A DNA stretch of 64,000 bases, taken from assembly GCA_963969595.1 (NCBI GenBank), contig OZ018408.1, positions 24,977,371 through 25,041,370 of the forward strand, given 5' to 3'. Within the stretch, counting starts at the first letter, position 1. Every line of letters starts with the position of its first letter. Made by a program: the position numbers and the translations under genes. Of the stretch, positions 21,681 to 33,112 are shown one piece after another. This DNA is from Neckera pumila (taxonomy: Eukaryota; Streptophyta; Bryopsida; Hypnales; Neckeraceae). Below the pieces are notes generated by a model that was given only the letters and a program-made list of their open reading frames with translations, had not been told where the DNA came from and made no database searches.

Positions 21681-22436
21681 ATCAATACCTTAAATGAGGC
21701 TGATTGTTTGTTTGTTTGTTTGTTTGTTTGTTTGTTTGTTTGTTTGTTTGTTTGTTTGTTTGTTTGTTTGTTTGTTTGTTTGTTTGTTTGTTTGTTTGTT
21801 TGTTTGTTTGTTTGTTTGTTTGTTTGTTTGTTTGTTTGTTTGTTTGTTTGTTTGTTTGTTTGTTTGTTTGTTTGTTTGTTTGTTTGTTTGTTTGTTTGTT
21901 TGTTTGTTTGTTTGTTTGTTTGTTTGTTTGTTTGTTTGTTTGTTTGTTTGTTTGTTTGTTTGTTTGTTTGTTTGTTTGTTTGTTTGTTTGTTTGTTTGTT
22001 TGTTTGTTTGTTTGTTTGTTTGTTTGTTTGTTTGTTTGTTTGTTTTGTTTTGTTTTGTTTTGTTTTGTTTTGTTTTGTTTTGTTTTGTTTTGTTTTGTTT
22101 TGTTTTGTTTTGTTTTGTTTTGTTTTGTTTGTAGCGTGGACAACTTCCTGACCGTGCGTCTCCCGGCCGCGTGCTTGGTACCGTCGGAAAGCTCTCGCCG
22201 AGGAGGGGTGCACCGGCTTGGTTTTGTGGCGTTTAGAGTGGTGGTGCAAAAGTTATTGAATTTCAAAGTATTTATTGATTAAAAAATTAGAAAATTACTT
22301 TTACTTTGATTTTGGTGGCGTTCTTGGTACTGGGAGTGGAACTGGGAGTAGAAGTGGGAGTAGAATTGGAAGTAGAACCAGGAGTGGAACCGGGAGTAGA
22401 TGAAAATTGGGCCAACGGCACAGGGTCACACTAGTT
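21681..22436 (+). repeat. TTTG-linked dispersed repeat, copy 1, with giant (TTTG)n array
   Basis: The unit begins AATCAATACCTTAAATGAGG, then carries about 84 copies of TTTG (to about 22040) and about 18 copies of TTTTG (to about 22130). It continues with a GC-rich core starting TAGCGTGGACAACTTCCTGA and a conserved stretch GCAAAAGTTATTGAATTTCA. It then has a 12-bp minisatellite of GGGAGTAGAACT type (about 22327-22398) and ends AACGGCACAGGGTCACACTAG. Copy 2 at 42121-42497 shares the same start, core, minisatellite and end but carries a different, short microsatellite. The long open frames across the array in every phase are artefacts of the repeat. The element class is unknown. Confidence 0.8.
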
Positions 22437-22618
22437 TCTATTGAAATTAGAATGCTTTGGTGAGCCAAAGTCTTGTGGGCAATGACAAAAAAAGGGTCCC
22501 GGTTTGTTCCCCTGTGTTCCCGATATGTTCCCTACAGCTTTCCATTGCATGGGACCTCCAACTCACTACATCATCCATCTACAATGTACTCCATCCATCA
22601 AATGTTTCTATCCAACTA

Positions 22619-23032
22619 CTTCTCTATAAACTTCAAAAATTCATAACTAATTCCACAAATGTCTAAAAAATATGAAACGGCTTGGATTAGATGCCACGTT
22701 CATTTTTCTTCCTCTAAGAATTTACTGAAAATTATTTCAAGCATATCATCTTCCTCTAAAAGGCAATCAGTGCTCAAAAACATCATACTTCCTTCTCTAC
22801 GAACTTCAAAAATTCATAATTAATTCCACAAATGTCCAAAAAATATGCAACAACTTGGGTTAGATGTCACTTTCATGTTTCTTCCTCTGAAAATTCATTG
22901 AAAATTATTTCAAGCACTCCATCTTCCCCTAAAAGGCAATCAGCCCTTGAAAACAGCAGACTTCCTTCTCTATGAACTTCAAAAATTCATAACTAATTCC
23001 ACAAAGGTCCAAAAGATATGAAACAACTTGGA
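22619..23032. repeat. 173-bp tandem repeat, about 2.4 copies
   Basis: Units start at 22619, 22792 and 22965 with CTTCTCTA(T/C)(A/G)AACTTC. Each contains AATTCATAA(C/T)TAATTCCAC and CTAAAAGGCAATCAG, with exact 173-bp spacing. The third unit is cut where the TTAA element at 23033 begins. A unit near 170 bp is typical of plant satellites, but only a short array is present here. Confidence 0.8.
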
Positions 23033-24173
23033 TTAGCCCCTAAAGGACCATTGTTCCTTCAGGGGACAAATCCGTTTTCGGGCATGTACCTACGGGCTGA
23101 CATTTTCTCCTGATTTTTTGAAACTTTTTGTGGACGTGAAAACAATAAAAAAATTGTGAAAAATTCAAAAAGTGTCCAATGCTTCTACAATTTGACATGG
23201 AGGTGCCTAATGTAGTAAGCCACATGTACACAAGTTCAAATTTAAAATTAAGCTTTTGTGGCAGCTCGTGGAGAACCTTGGAAGTGAGAACTTTGACAAA
23301 TTTGGGAATGACGTCAATCACGTAGAGTGAACATTGAATGGAGCCTAATTTTTTTTCGTCCTTTGCTTGTTGTGTCAGGGAACTGTGAATTGTCAACAAA
23401 TTCGACCTGAATTTGTATTCATTGAAGAAGTGGTGTCACAAGTGAGGAAGTGGGAACCGTTTTTGATTATAATTGTGTACATAGAGTGATGTAGTTTCTC
23501 AAATGTGAGTGAAATTAATTGCACACGCTTCAATTTAGATGCCACAAAGTCGATTCATGGCTTCTTGGTACTCATGAAGTCGATTTTGAATGCAAATTTT
23601 GGACTTTGGAGATTCTTCTCATTACCAAATTTGACCTGCTTTTGTTTCAAATTTCACCCTAAACCCTGATTCAACAATGTAGAATTGACAAATTGAACAC
23701 CCACAAATCCAAATTGAAGAATTGTCGTGAAATTGAAGCAGGGGCGTGGAGGCGCAGCCTGCAGCGGAGCCCCGCAGAGGTGCGGCCTCGCAGGCGCCGG
23801 GCCCCCCTCTCCAACCAGGGATCGGCGCTCACCTAACCTCCCCCCCCCACCTCCGCCGTTCAGTGGGCGCCAACCAAACACGGGGCAGGGTCTTCACCTG
23901 TTGCCCACCCCAACCTGGTCTTGGCAGCCCCCAAAGTTCTGCCCGCCTTGAAGTCAACAAAAATGTGACAGCCCGATCTGCCCTTAAATTGAAGAAGACT
24001 CATAACTTTTTTTTCTAGAATCCGATTGAAATAAAAATTACATATCCACAAAGCTCTCGCAAAAATACACAACCTCTAAAAATCCCAAAAAATCTGACTT
24101 CATATTGAGACCATAGATACCTGCCCAGACCCATTTTGTCCCCCGAGGGGACAACCGGTCCTTTAGGGGTTAA
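23033..24173. mobile_element. composite TTAA element with long inverted ends and foreign cargo
   Basis: The left end is TTAG followed by CCCCTAAAGGACCATTGTTC; the right end is ACCGGTCCTTTAGGGG followed by TTAA (24170-24173). Unlike family A, both ends are of the same type. Read inward, each has CCCCTAAAGGACC, a TTGTCCC...GGGGACA palindrome and a GGGCA(T/G)GTACCT motif, giving inverted repeats of about 55 bp. The interior does not match family A. It holds a minus-strand open stretch of 119 codons (23399-23040), an AT-rich middle and a GC-rich piece (23740-23960) with a C9 run. This arrangement fits a non-autonomous element that captured unrelated DNA. Confidence 0.7.
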
Positions 24174-25000
24174 AACAAAACAATGGAACATTTAAAAGGT
24201 TCTTTACTAGTAGTTGAATGCCAAAAATAAATATCTACATATAATGATTTCACCAACATTCAAGAAATGAGTAACATCTTAAGCAGAATTTGAATTCATT
24301 TAAAATAAAGTACAATAATGAATATATCACTAGTGAAGAAGTATACAATATCATCTTTGATAAGTCTCATAAATTGGCTAAATGAAAGCAGTTGATACTA
24401 ATCCACTTCCAGTTTACTTTGAAGTGATATGCTCAACAAAAATCTTGCAAAATTTATTTCACTTGGTGAGAATCTAAGTTGAAAATAAGAATGGCTCCAT
24501 CATTATGCAAGTGGCTACTTGCAAAATCAAAGGCTGACTTTAAAAAGTCTATGTGTATGTTGTTTTAAATGTGGAAAAATAGATGGAAGTGAAGATATCC
24601 CTGGAATAGGCAACCCTCTAAAACATCCAAACCCATAAGATCTATAGCTCAAGACTAGGAAACAACACCTTTATTCACCTTGCGCTGCCAATGAAGCATC
24701 ATTAAATGAATTATAAAAATAGAATTAAAAATCCACCAAAAAATGTATATGACAATCAAAATGATTATTGTAATTCACAAAAGAATTTGAATAATATTTT
24801 TGCAAAGTAGGAATGAAGGTCAACCTTGCTTGAAGAAAAAGATCCATATTTAATTTGATGACTAAGAAACGAGTGGAGAAAACCTTTGAAAATTAATTCA
24901 TCCATTTTTTTACACTTCAAATGATCTCGTGATTGGACCGGCAAATTGCCCAATGACAATCAAAAAATGGTATGGTTAATAGATGAAGACTTTCACTTAC
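24174..25000. other. non-coding, nothing recognised
   Basis: AT-rich sequence without a credible gene. A minus-strand open stretch at 24765-24959 has no motif. Confidence 0.35.
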
Positions 25001-27640
25001 AAGTACCTTGTGAAGGACAAGCAGAAGAGGTTTGAGTGTCTTTACCACTTGAAGCACCAATCTTTTATAAATTTTGAGGTGCTTTATCAATAGCCTTCAT
25101 AGTTGCTAGAGCCTCTACATCTATGGCCTTTATGATGGCAACTAAATTAGTCTTGGCTGCTCTCTCTGTCTTCTTTTTTGAATCTCTTATCTTCCTTGCC
25201 TCGGCTTTTTTAGTAACCTTCTACATTTCCTTTATAGCCTTCATTTTTTCTTTGCCATTTATGTAAGACAGATTCATTGCAACTTCATTCTTGACAACAA
25301 TTTGATCATTGAGATTTATTGGATGATCAGAAATTCAGAACTAGCCAATCCGTTTTTTGCTTGTTCAATGGCCTTCATTTTTTCTTTTTCCTCTGTAGGA
25401 CAAAATCACCTTTATAATTAATGTACCAACAACCAAAGTTCAAGTGTAACACATCCTAAGATTGGATTAAACACGTTGAATACATACATTGATTGACAGA
25501 TGATTATCAACCCATGTTGTAATGAATGTTGGAAGCTGAGCCCTTTGAACTACCCCTTTAGACATCAATTTGAACATAATATATCTAAAAACTTTCAATG
25601 AAAGAAATCAATAATACCAAATATAAAGTTTAATACAAATCAAAATTCTGGCATCTTATAAGGAAATAATTCATTATATATATGTAGGGCTTCTATTTCA
25701 CAACATAAGAAATAAAAGAGTGGAAAATGTACAATTTAATTTTTAAATATGAATCTTTTCTCCAAAACAAAGAAGAGAATCTATTGGCCCAAATGCAAAC
25801 TCACCAATAGTCCACAAATTTGGCTAGAAACAATAATACGTTATTGAAGTCCTTATTAACCACCAAACCTAATTATTTTTGCATTCTTTCAAATTCAAGG
25901 AGTAATGCCTCCTTTAACTATATCAATAATGTAATAGTTTGATTAAAATTCCAAAATATTACATATAGTCAAATGGGCCAATATATAACATCTTCCAAAA
26001 TTGTAGATTAAGAATTTGAGAAATGTATACTAATAAAAAAAAACACGTACAAATGCCCAGAAAGACGTCTTGTTCAACCAAAATTTAAATTCTTTATCCA
26101 AAAAATAGTTTGCTTGGAAGATGGGCAACTTGTCTTGTTAAATCTCATGAATTCTACTAATGCAAACATTTCACCTCAAATGAAGCTAGAGCCATGAATG
26201 TAGCTAGAAGTTGGAGCTTGTTCAATGTCATTTTTGGTTTTGAGTTTTTGAAATGGTATGTATATGTGAGAAGTATAAAACAAAGACGTAGACTGAATAT
26301 TCAAAATTCTATATATTGTCTCAACCAAGAAATCATCACCAAATTCGAGTTGTGTAATTGCCAATAGTTTTTTAAATTGATCTTTATAGCTGTATGTTTT
26401 CACTTTGACCGTAGCAAGTATGACATTCGTAATTTCTTGATCAGTCTTTTATAACATTGATTCTTCCTCCATAATTTTTTGTGCAGCTTCATCTGTAGCA
26501 CCTAAAATTTGCTGCTACGGATAACAAATTTATGGTCAATAACAAATATTGAATTTTATAAAAACAACAAGAAAATTAAATATACAACATTCATTAAAAG
26601 AAATGATGAAAAAAAATTTAAACTTACCCACCATAGCAATGAAATGATACCTTTTTTGTGAAAGGGTACCATATTTTTCCCATTGCAGGACTTTTGAGAC
26701 ATCTTTTGAATTCGGATTCAAGGAGAATATCTTTAAACTCTTCAAGCTTTGGATTCCAACAACATGAATTTTGTGCAAGATATATCTGCACCATATTGGT
26801 CTTTACGTGATTTTTTTTTGAATCTAAATAGGATTCAAAACATTAGTAAGAATACTATCAAAGAATATTTGAGAATGAAAAAGATAAAAAATTGTAATAA
26901 TACAAGCTTACTTATTTAGAATTTTATATCATGCATAGCACATAAAATGAGCCTTGTTTTGGTAGGCGGATCCAAGTAAATATTATCGATGGAGATGTGC
27001 CGTCTTGGATTTTTTTTATATAATCTGTCAATGTATCCGGTTCAGGCTTTAAACCTGTGATTTCCATCACAAATAAAGAACATCGTTGTAGCTAAATGTT
27101 AAAGGTGTTTATTTTATTGAAGTTTTGCATCAACTCAGTCACTCTCCAACTACCACAGTAGGCTCATGCGACTCTTATCATCATCAGATAGAACATGTAC
27201 TTCAATCTTCTTGTTGCAAACGAAGACATAGAAAATAAGAGAGCCAACCCACCAGATCTATAACCGATAACAAAGTTTGTCTCTAACTTGTTGTGTTGAA
27301 ATTTAAAGATGGACAAACAATAGGCATTGAAATCATGCAACACAAAAATATAGTGAAACAAGACTCTTACTTTGGAGAGATTCGTATAGCCTCAATGCAT
27401 CCGATTGAATTCATCTTCTACGTCAAGCGGAGCTCATTTTTGTTTTGATAACACTCTTCAACATGATCACTATCAGTATTGCCATCCTTGATTGCATTCT
27501 GAGTACGTACAGTTTTGTCACCTTTAATGATCGTAGAAACCTAAAATAGAATATAAAGATAGAAGCAAAAATCCAATATTCTAATAAAAATGAAAAGTTC
27601 AATTACTTTTCTATATGTTCATTCTAAAATCATCTACTAA
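25000..27640 (-). pseudogene. scattered minus-strand coding traces, family unrecognised
   Basis: Read on the minus strand, several stretches look coding. 27361-27164 includes KLETNFVIGYRSGGLALLFS. 26778-26630 encodes KIHVVGIQSLKSLKIFSLNP and ends in KRYHFIAMVG just before a GTAAGT donor-like site. 26403-26176 includes FKKLLAITQLEFGDDFLVET. A Lys/Ala-rich segment near 25330-25000 includes KKAEARKIRDSKKKTERAAK, broken by stops. Order and strand are consistent, as in a multi-exon gene, but stops inside the blocks and the lack of a recognised domain argue for a decayed gene or transposon. Exon limits are not fixed. Confidence 0.25.
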
Positions 27641-28130
27641 TTTGGCTGTTGGAATAGTTTCCAATCGTTGGTTCTACTTGTGATTATAAAATTCTCCTTG
27701 TTTTTCTATAGATCCAGAATGCAATAATTCTTTCACTTCCTAAAATAGAAATCAATATCCTTATTAATTGCTTGTTGATTATTTTCTATAAGATCAAATA
27801 GAACACCAATTTACTCTCAAAGTGGTTATTTGATTTGACTTCAATAAAGAGGAAATCTACTATGCAAATGAAATTCCAATCATTAATTGATTAGTAGCAA
27901 ATGCAGGTACAAAGAATTTTTTAAATATTATGTTCATAAAATCATTACTTAAAAATCTCAAATTTTACATAACCAACAGTGGAAACTATTACTTTACGTT
28001 AGGACTAACGGGCAAAATTACATCCATTTTGGGGATGTCTGAACATCCAGATGTTGCGTTTGCCGTCAAATAATTCTAAGTGGCAGACGACTTAGTGTAG
28101 TGGACAACAATATACAAACAATCCGTTTGC
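27641..28130. other. non-coding, nothing recognised
   Basis: AT-rich sequence, no repeat boundary or coding stretch seen. Confidence 0.35.
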
Positions 28131-28280
28131 TCTAACCATCGACTTGTTCGATCCGTTCGACAACCCGTCCACCTCGACCAACGACCTGATTGACGATCCG
28201 ACCGACAATCCATTCAATTCGTCCACCCCGACCAACAACCCAATCAACCAGTCCAACAACCCGTTTGCCCCAACCGATGA
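28130..28280. repeat. degenerate CGACCAAC-rich minisatellite
   Basis: Imperfect repeats of about 18-25 bp built from TCCACC(T/C)CGACCAAC, GACCGACAATCCATTC and similar words. A related CGTCCGTCCACTTGTCCG stretch follows at 28418-28452. Confidence 0.6.
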
Positions 28281-28572
28281 CCCTTATAGAGTATCATTAA
28301 AAAGATATAAATGAGAGCTTTTCTATGGTATATTATGCGTTCAATTTGGGCAAAAACTTCAACAGTGGGATCCTTCCAAAGATTGGGGTCTGCTCAGCCA
28401 TCCACCAATCCTACTAGCCGTTCGTCTGTCTGCTCGTCCGTCCACTTGTCCGCCGTTGTATACCTCATAATATATCATTGAAAAGGTATTGTTGAGAGCT
28501 TTTCAACAGTATATCATGCATCCAATTTAGACAAAAACTTCAGTAGTGGAATCCCTCCAAAAATTGGGTGCT
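28281..28572. repeat. direct duplication with 180-bp spacing
   Basis: The stretch starting near 28285 (ATCATTAAAAAGATAT, GAGAGCTTTTCTATGGTATA, CAAAAACTTCAACAGTGG) recurs near 28465 with moderate divergence. Copy length is about 105 bp, separated by the CGTC-rich stretch. Confidence 0.7.
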
Positions 28573-30321
28573 GGCTATTATTTTAATTCTTGTAATCATC
28601 AGCAATCTTGGAATCCTTGCCTTCACTTAAAAGATCAAGTTGATCATTAATTCATTAGACGGATGATATGCTTGCAATTATATTATTAGAATCTTAATAT
28701 GCTTGATTAATATTATATTACTAAGAGTCTGATCATATAGTTTACCCTCTTTCAATTCAATCGATATTGCAATCCTAAGATTGTAAATCAATTACGTAAC
28801 TTTCTATAAAATCATTTGTACATGCACTATTTCTTATTGTTATCATGTTTTTCTGGTTATAGATTTGTGGCATACATTTATAATTCTATTTATACTAAAT
28901 TTTTTGGTCTTATTTGTTGATATTGATAGTCGTATTTGTGAAGTTAATAAAATTATTTCTTCAAAAGAAACTTATTTGTAATCATTAAAATATGACATAC
29001 TATCTCAATTGTTAATTTCAAAATACCAATACTATAAAGTGACAATGTATAAGATTTTATAATATAACATTGTCTTAAATGTTCAAATTAGGTGTGATAA
29101 CATTAATACATGTTAAAATGTGTGCCATAAAATTTTGGAAAAATCCACAATGCATATTCATTGCCCAAAGTAGAATGAGCCATTCATTGTGGTAGATTTC
29201 AAAGACGTGTTAGAAGTGACATTTTTTTAACATTTTTTTGAAATTTGTCTATAATTTTTAGTTGGAGTGTTAAAACCTCAAACAGATTTTTGGTGTAAAA
29301 CTTGGCTTGATTTTCAAGTTTTTTTAGTCTAAAATTTTTCAAAAAAAACATTCTACTATATAAAAATGAGGTCTAAAAATCTACTATGAGTTCAATTCTT
29401 GCATTTTATGGCGGATGCCGGACTTCGTCCGCTCAACAATTGTTTGCTTGTCTGGTCATGTTATTTGATGACAGGAAGTTGTTAGGTTCTATTAGACGTA
29501 ACATGAGTTGGTTGTAGGCTTAATATAGCTAAATTGATCATGTATTGGTCAATAGGGGGCTAAATTAGTGTTTTGAGATTGTAGGAAGTTTGAATAGAGC
29601 TATTTGGGGGCTCTTTTGGGGTGTTTAGTTCGTCCCTTTGATTATTTTATTCTCTTCAACTCTTGCAAATAGAGATTTTTTGGACTTTTAGGAGATGGAA
29701 TGCCTTGAAGGTAGACAATGGAGGTGTTGCCAATTTACTTAATCTTAGGTCTCTCTTTGTATACTTCAATTTTTGTACAAAACTAGTCCTATCAAAATAT
29801 AGTAGAAGCATTTGAGAGTGTTTTGGATGTTTATTACTTGAAAAAAATGAACTAAGTGCTGATATTTGAACACTAAAATAATTGAGTAGCTAAATTGTGT
29901 TGTTTGGGTGTTGGATGCGTTTGTGGTGGTTTAAAGTTTTAAAGTTTCAAGTGTTGGAGGTGTTGATTTGGAGTTAGAGGATCTTGGAGAGTTTAAGAGG
30001 TTGCTAAGAGGAACTAAGCAAAAGCTCTTGAGTGTAAGAAATCATGCCCAACTTGTTTTGTGCAATTCCATTACAAAATGAGAAAGATATGAGAGTTTAA
30101 GTGGGATGGTTCAAATCTTCATATGCTCTGGACCAAACTAGCATTAGTGCTGATTTGGTGTTTGGAGGCTATTAAGGTGGGGGGTTAATGATAGAAAGAC
30201 CACAAATTGCATTAGCTATCCAAAAATTGCAAAATTGTCAGAATCTACCAAAAATTGAAGGAATTATGGCATTTTGAAGTTTTGCATTAGGGTTTGTTTT
30301 TGGAGGTGGTTTCGATGGATT
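28573..30321. other. non-coding, nothing recognised
   Basis: AT-rich up to about 29400, then T/G-rich text without a coding frame. No terminal repeats were found that would define an element. Confidence 0.35.
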
Positions 30322-30537
30322 TGTTACAAAACGTAGTGTGAACGCTCCCCATTATATATGGTAGATTAGTCAACAAAGTAGTTGGTATTACTTCTTAGCC
30401 AATATGAAATGAATACTATTGATTGTCTCTCTTCTTCTGTATATACTTCCATTCTTTAATGTAAGAGTATGTATTATTCAGTTGTATACTTTGGTATTTT
30501 GTATTTTGAGATTTTATTTCATTTACTGTTTTCAACA
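30322..30537 (+). repeat. 5' LTR of the copia element
   Basis: Begins TGTTACAAAACGTAGTGTGA and ends TTTTCAACA. It shares GTAGTGTGAACGCTCCCC, TTAGTCAACAAAGTAGTTGG and TATATACTTCCATTCTT with the 3' copy. Confidence 0.9.
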
Positions 30538-30552
30538 CGTTATCAGCACGCT
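30538..30552 (+). promoter_or_regulatory. tRNA primer-binding-site candidate
   Basis: CGTTATCAGCACGCT follows the 5' LTR directly. A TTATCAGCACG-type site right after the LTR is common in plant copia elements that prime from initiator tRNA-Met. Confidence 0.6.
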
Positions 30553-30613
30553 CTTTGTCTTTTATTTTTGAGTTTCTTAAGTTTATAAAATTTTGATTTA
30601 AATTTTAAATTTT

Positions 30614-30635
30614 TGGAGGAGGTTTTTTGCAACCT
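30614..30635 (+). other. stem-loop in the retrotransposon leader
   Basis: GGAGGTT and AACCTCC flank a short loop 75 bases after the 5' LTR. A hairpin here could take part in dimerisation or packaging of the element's RNA, but only the base pairing is seen. Confidence 0.5.
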
Positions 30636-31049
30636 CCCCATCTGAACACTTGAACTCTCTATTGCCCCCCGCTCTGTGTAACTCTGCCCCTTCTCTATCT
30701 CTTTGTAGTCCCCCTCCTACTTCTCAGACCCTTCTTTGGCCGGCTTTTAGCTTCTGGCCTGCTCCACCTCTATTCCAGGCCCTTTGCCTCCCTCCTGCAC
30801 CTGCGCCTATCTTTCTTCACTACCAGCCACCACCTATTTGCCAACCCTCTCCGCTCACGCCTTGTCCATCCTTCGACTCCACTTCCAGGCCACCTTCTAC
30901 CTTCCATATCCCTTAAGCTTTTTTTTCTCTTCGTTGCCGCTACCACTTGCCAACATTTTTTCCCCTCCAAACCTCTTTTCTTCCTTCTCTTCTTCTTAAC
31001 GTCAAACTCCTTCTTTGCTGGTCTTTCTAAACCTCAAATCGACATATTT

Positions 31050-31411
31050 TATATTATTATTATTATTATTATTATAAATAATTTATTATTATTATTATAA
31101 ATAATTTATTATTATTATTATAAATAATTTATTATTATTATTATAAATAATTTATTATTATTATTATAAATAATTTATTATTATTATTATAAATAATTTA
31201 TTATTATTATTATAAATAATTTATTATTATTATTATAAATAATTTATTATTATTATTATAAATAATTTATTATTATTATTATAAATAATTTATTATTATT
31301 ATTATAAATAATTTATTATTATTATTATAAATAATTTATTATTATTATTATAAATAATTTATTATTATTATTATAAATAATTTATTATTATTATTATAAA
31401 TAATTTATTAT
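31050..31411. repeat. 23-bp AT-only tandem array
   Basis: About 15 near-identical units of 23 bp made of AAATAATTTA plus (TTA)n-type sequence, entirely A and T. Confidence 0.9.
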
Positions 31412-31463
31412 CTTTTCATTTATTATTTATAATTTTATATTTTTCATATATCTTTATTTTATT

Positions 31464-31974
31464 GTTTATTGTTTATTATTTATGATTTATTATTTATGAT
31501 TTATTATTTATTATTTATTATTTATTATTTATTATTTATTATTTATTATTTATTATTTATTATTTATTATTTATTATTTATTATTTATTATTTATTATTT
31601 ATTATTTATTATTTATTATTTATTATTTATTATTTATTATTTATTATTTATTATTTATTATTTATTATTTATTATTTATTATTTATTATTTATTATTTAT
31701 TATTTATTATTTATTATTTATTATTTATTATTTATTATTTATTATTTATTATTTATTATTTATTATTTATTATTTATTATTTATTATTTATTATTTATTA
31801 TTTATTATTTATTATTTATTATTTATTATTTATTATTTATTATTTATTATTTATTATTTATTATTTATTATTTATTATTTATTATTTATTATTTATTATT
31901 TATTATTTATTATTTATTATTTGTTATTTGTTATTTATTATTTATTATTTATTATTTATTATTTATTATTTATT
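31464..31974. repeat. heptamer (TTATTTA)n array
   Basis: About 70 copies of a 7-bp unit, nearly perfect from about 31498, with two TTATTTG variants near 31919-31932. A 210-codon open stretch across it repeats the same seven residues and is an artefact of the heptamer. Confidence 0.95.
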
Positions 31975-32130
31975 GGGTTTTTTTTTTTTTTTTAATTTTA
32001 TTTTATCTTATCTTATCTTTATCTTTTCTTCATCTTTATCTTTACCTTCTAATCCATCTTTATCTTTCTATTCAAACCCTAATTTCTTTTTCAACCCCTA
32101 ATTTCTCCTCGTAGTTATTTTCATTGTACA

Positions 32131-33090
32131 ACATGACTGTTTCAACTTCTTCTGTTGCTACATCTACAACTATTCCGATGGCTGCTATTATTATTGAACC
32201 ACCGAGACTTCAACTTCTTCTTTTTCCACAACTAGCAATTGATGACAACGATTATTTATTATAGGCAAGGATTGTTAAAACACATATATTTGTCAAGCGA
32301 CTATCAGACATTATTGTTTTTGACACTATTCCCATTGTAAGGCCACTACTCCTGCAGCTACAATTTCCACTATTCCTGCTGCCACTGTTTCAGCTTCCAC
32401 TTCTTGGAAAGCTTTACTTTTGCTCTGTCGCCATGTTGTTCTTTTTTTACAACATCAATACTTAGAGATAGAAAACCAGATGAGCTTTGGTAAAAGCTCA
32501 AAGCTCGTTTTGACCATCAAAAAACAATGTTCCTTTCTAGAGCTCTCCACAATTGGACGCATTTACGAGTATTGGATTTTCTAACACTTGTTGCTTTTAA
32601 TAATTAATTATACCGCATCATATCGTAATTATGGTTATGTGGTCAAGCCATTACCGAACAGGAAATGATTGAGAAAATCCTTTCAACATTTCCACTTGTT
32701 CATACTGTACTTGCCCAATAATATAGAAACATGAAATTTGATAATCACTCAGATCTCATGTCTTTGTTATTTTTTGCTGAAAAGCAAAATGAGATCCTTC
32801 TACGCAATGCAGAAGCCCGTTCTATTGAAACTACAGTTCCTGAGTCCCATGCTGTCAAGGTTTCTAATGTCAGATCTAGGACACATAAATTTAAGAAACA
32901 TTGCTATAAACAGTTTGGTAGTCACAGTCATATGTAATACCAATTCTTCTTCTCACAACCATAGTAAGCGTTAGTCAGAGACACGTACTTGTCACAAATG
33001 TGGTAGAGTTAGCCATTTGGCAAATGTTGGCCGTATATCAGACTATTTTATCAAGATGTTTCAAGAAAACAAGAAACTTTGAGTTCAAGG
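32131..33090 (+). pseudogene. copia gag remnant
   Basis: Broken frames read as a copia Gag. The segment around 32640-32720 gives GQAITEQEMIEKILSTFPLV in broken frame. It is followed by KFDNHSDLMSLLFFAEKQNE and a decayed zinc knuckle, CHKCGRVSHLANV (about 32990-33030), in which the fourth ligand is missing. Stops near 32262 and 32936 and frame changes kill it. Confidence 0.7.
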
Positions 33091-33112
33091 TCGTGAAACT
33101 CATACCATAGAT

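Noticed and set aside
22130..22280. Ribosomal DNA or organelle fragment, because of the GC-rich core
   Set aside because: It matches no rRNA landmark that I recognise, and three diverged copies show that it is a dispersed repeat.
21694..22282. Four overlapping open frames of 146-207 codons with FVCL or KQTN repeats
   Set aside because: They are produced by the (TTTG)n and (TTTTG)n arrays, which have no stops in several frames; no gene is implied.
28130..28280. A coding region for a repetitive Pro/Thr/Asp protein
   Set aside because: Repeat units vary in length by non-multiples of three and frames close quickly.
31469..32101. A 210-codon open frame repeating YYLLFII
   Set aside because: Translation of the (TTATTTA)n array; each seven-residue repeat is three copies of the heptamer.
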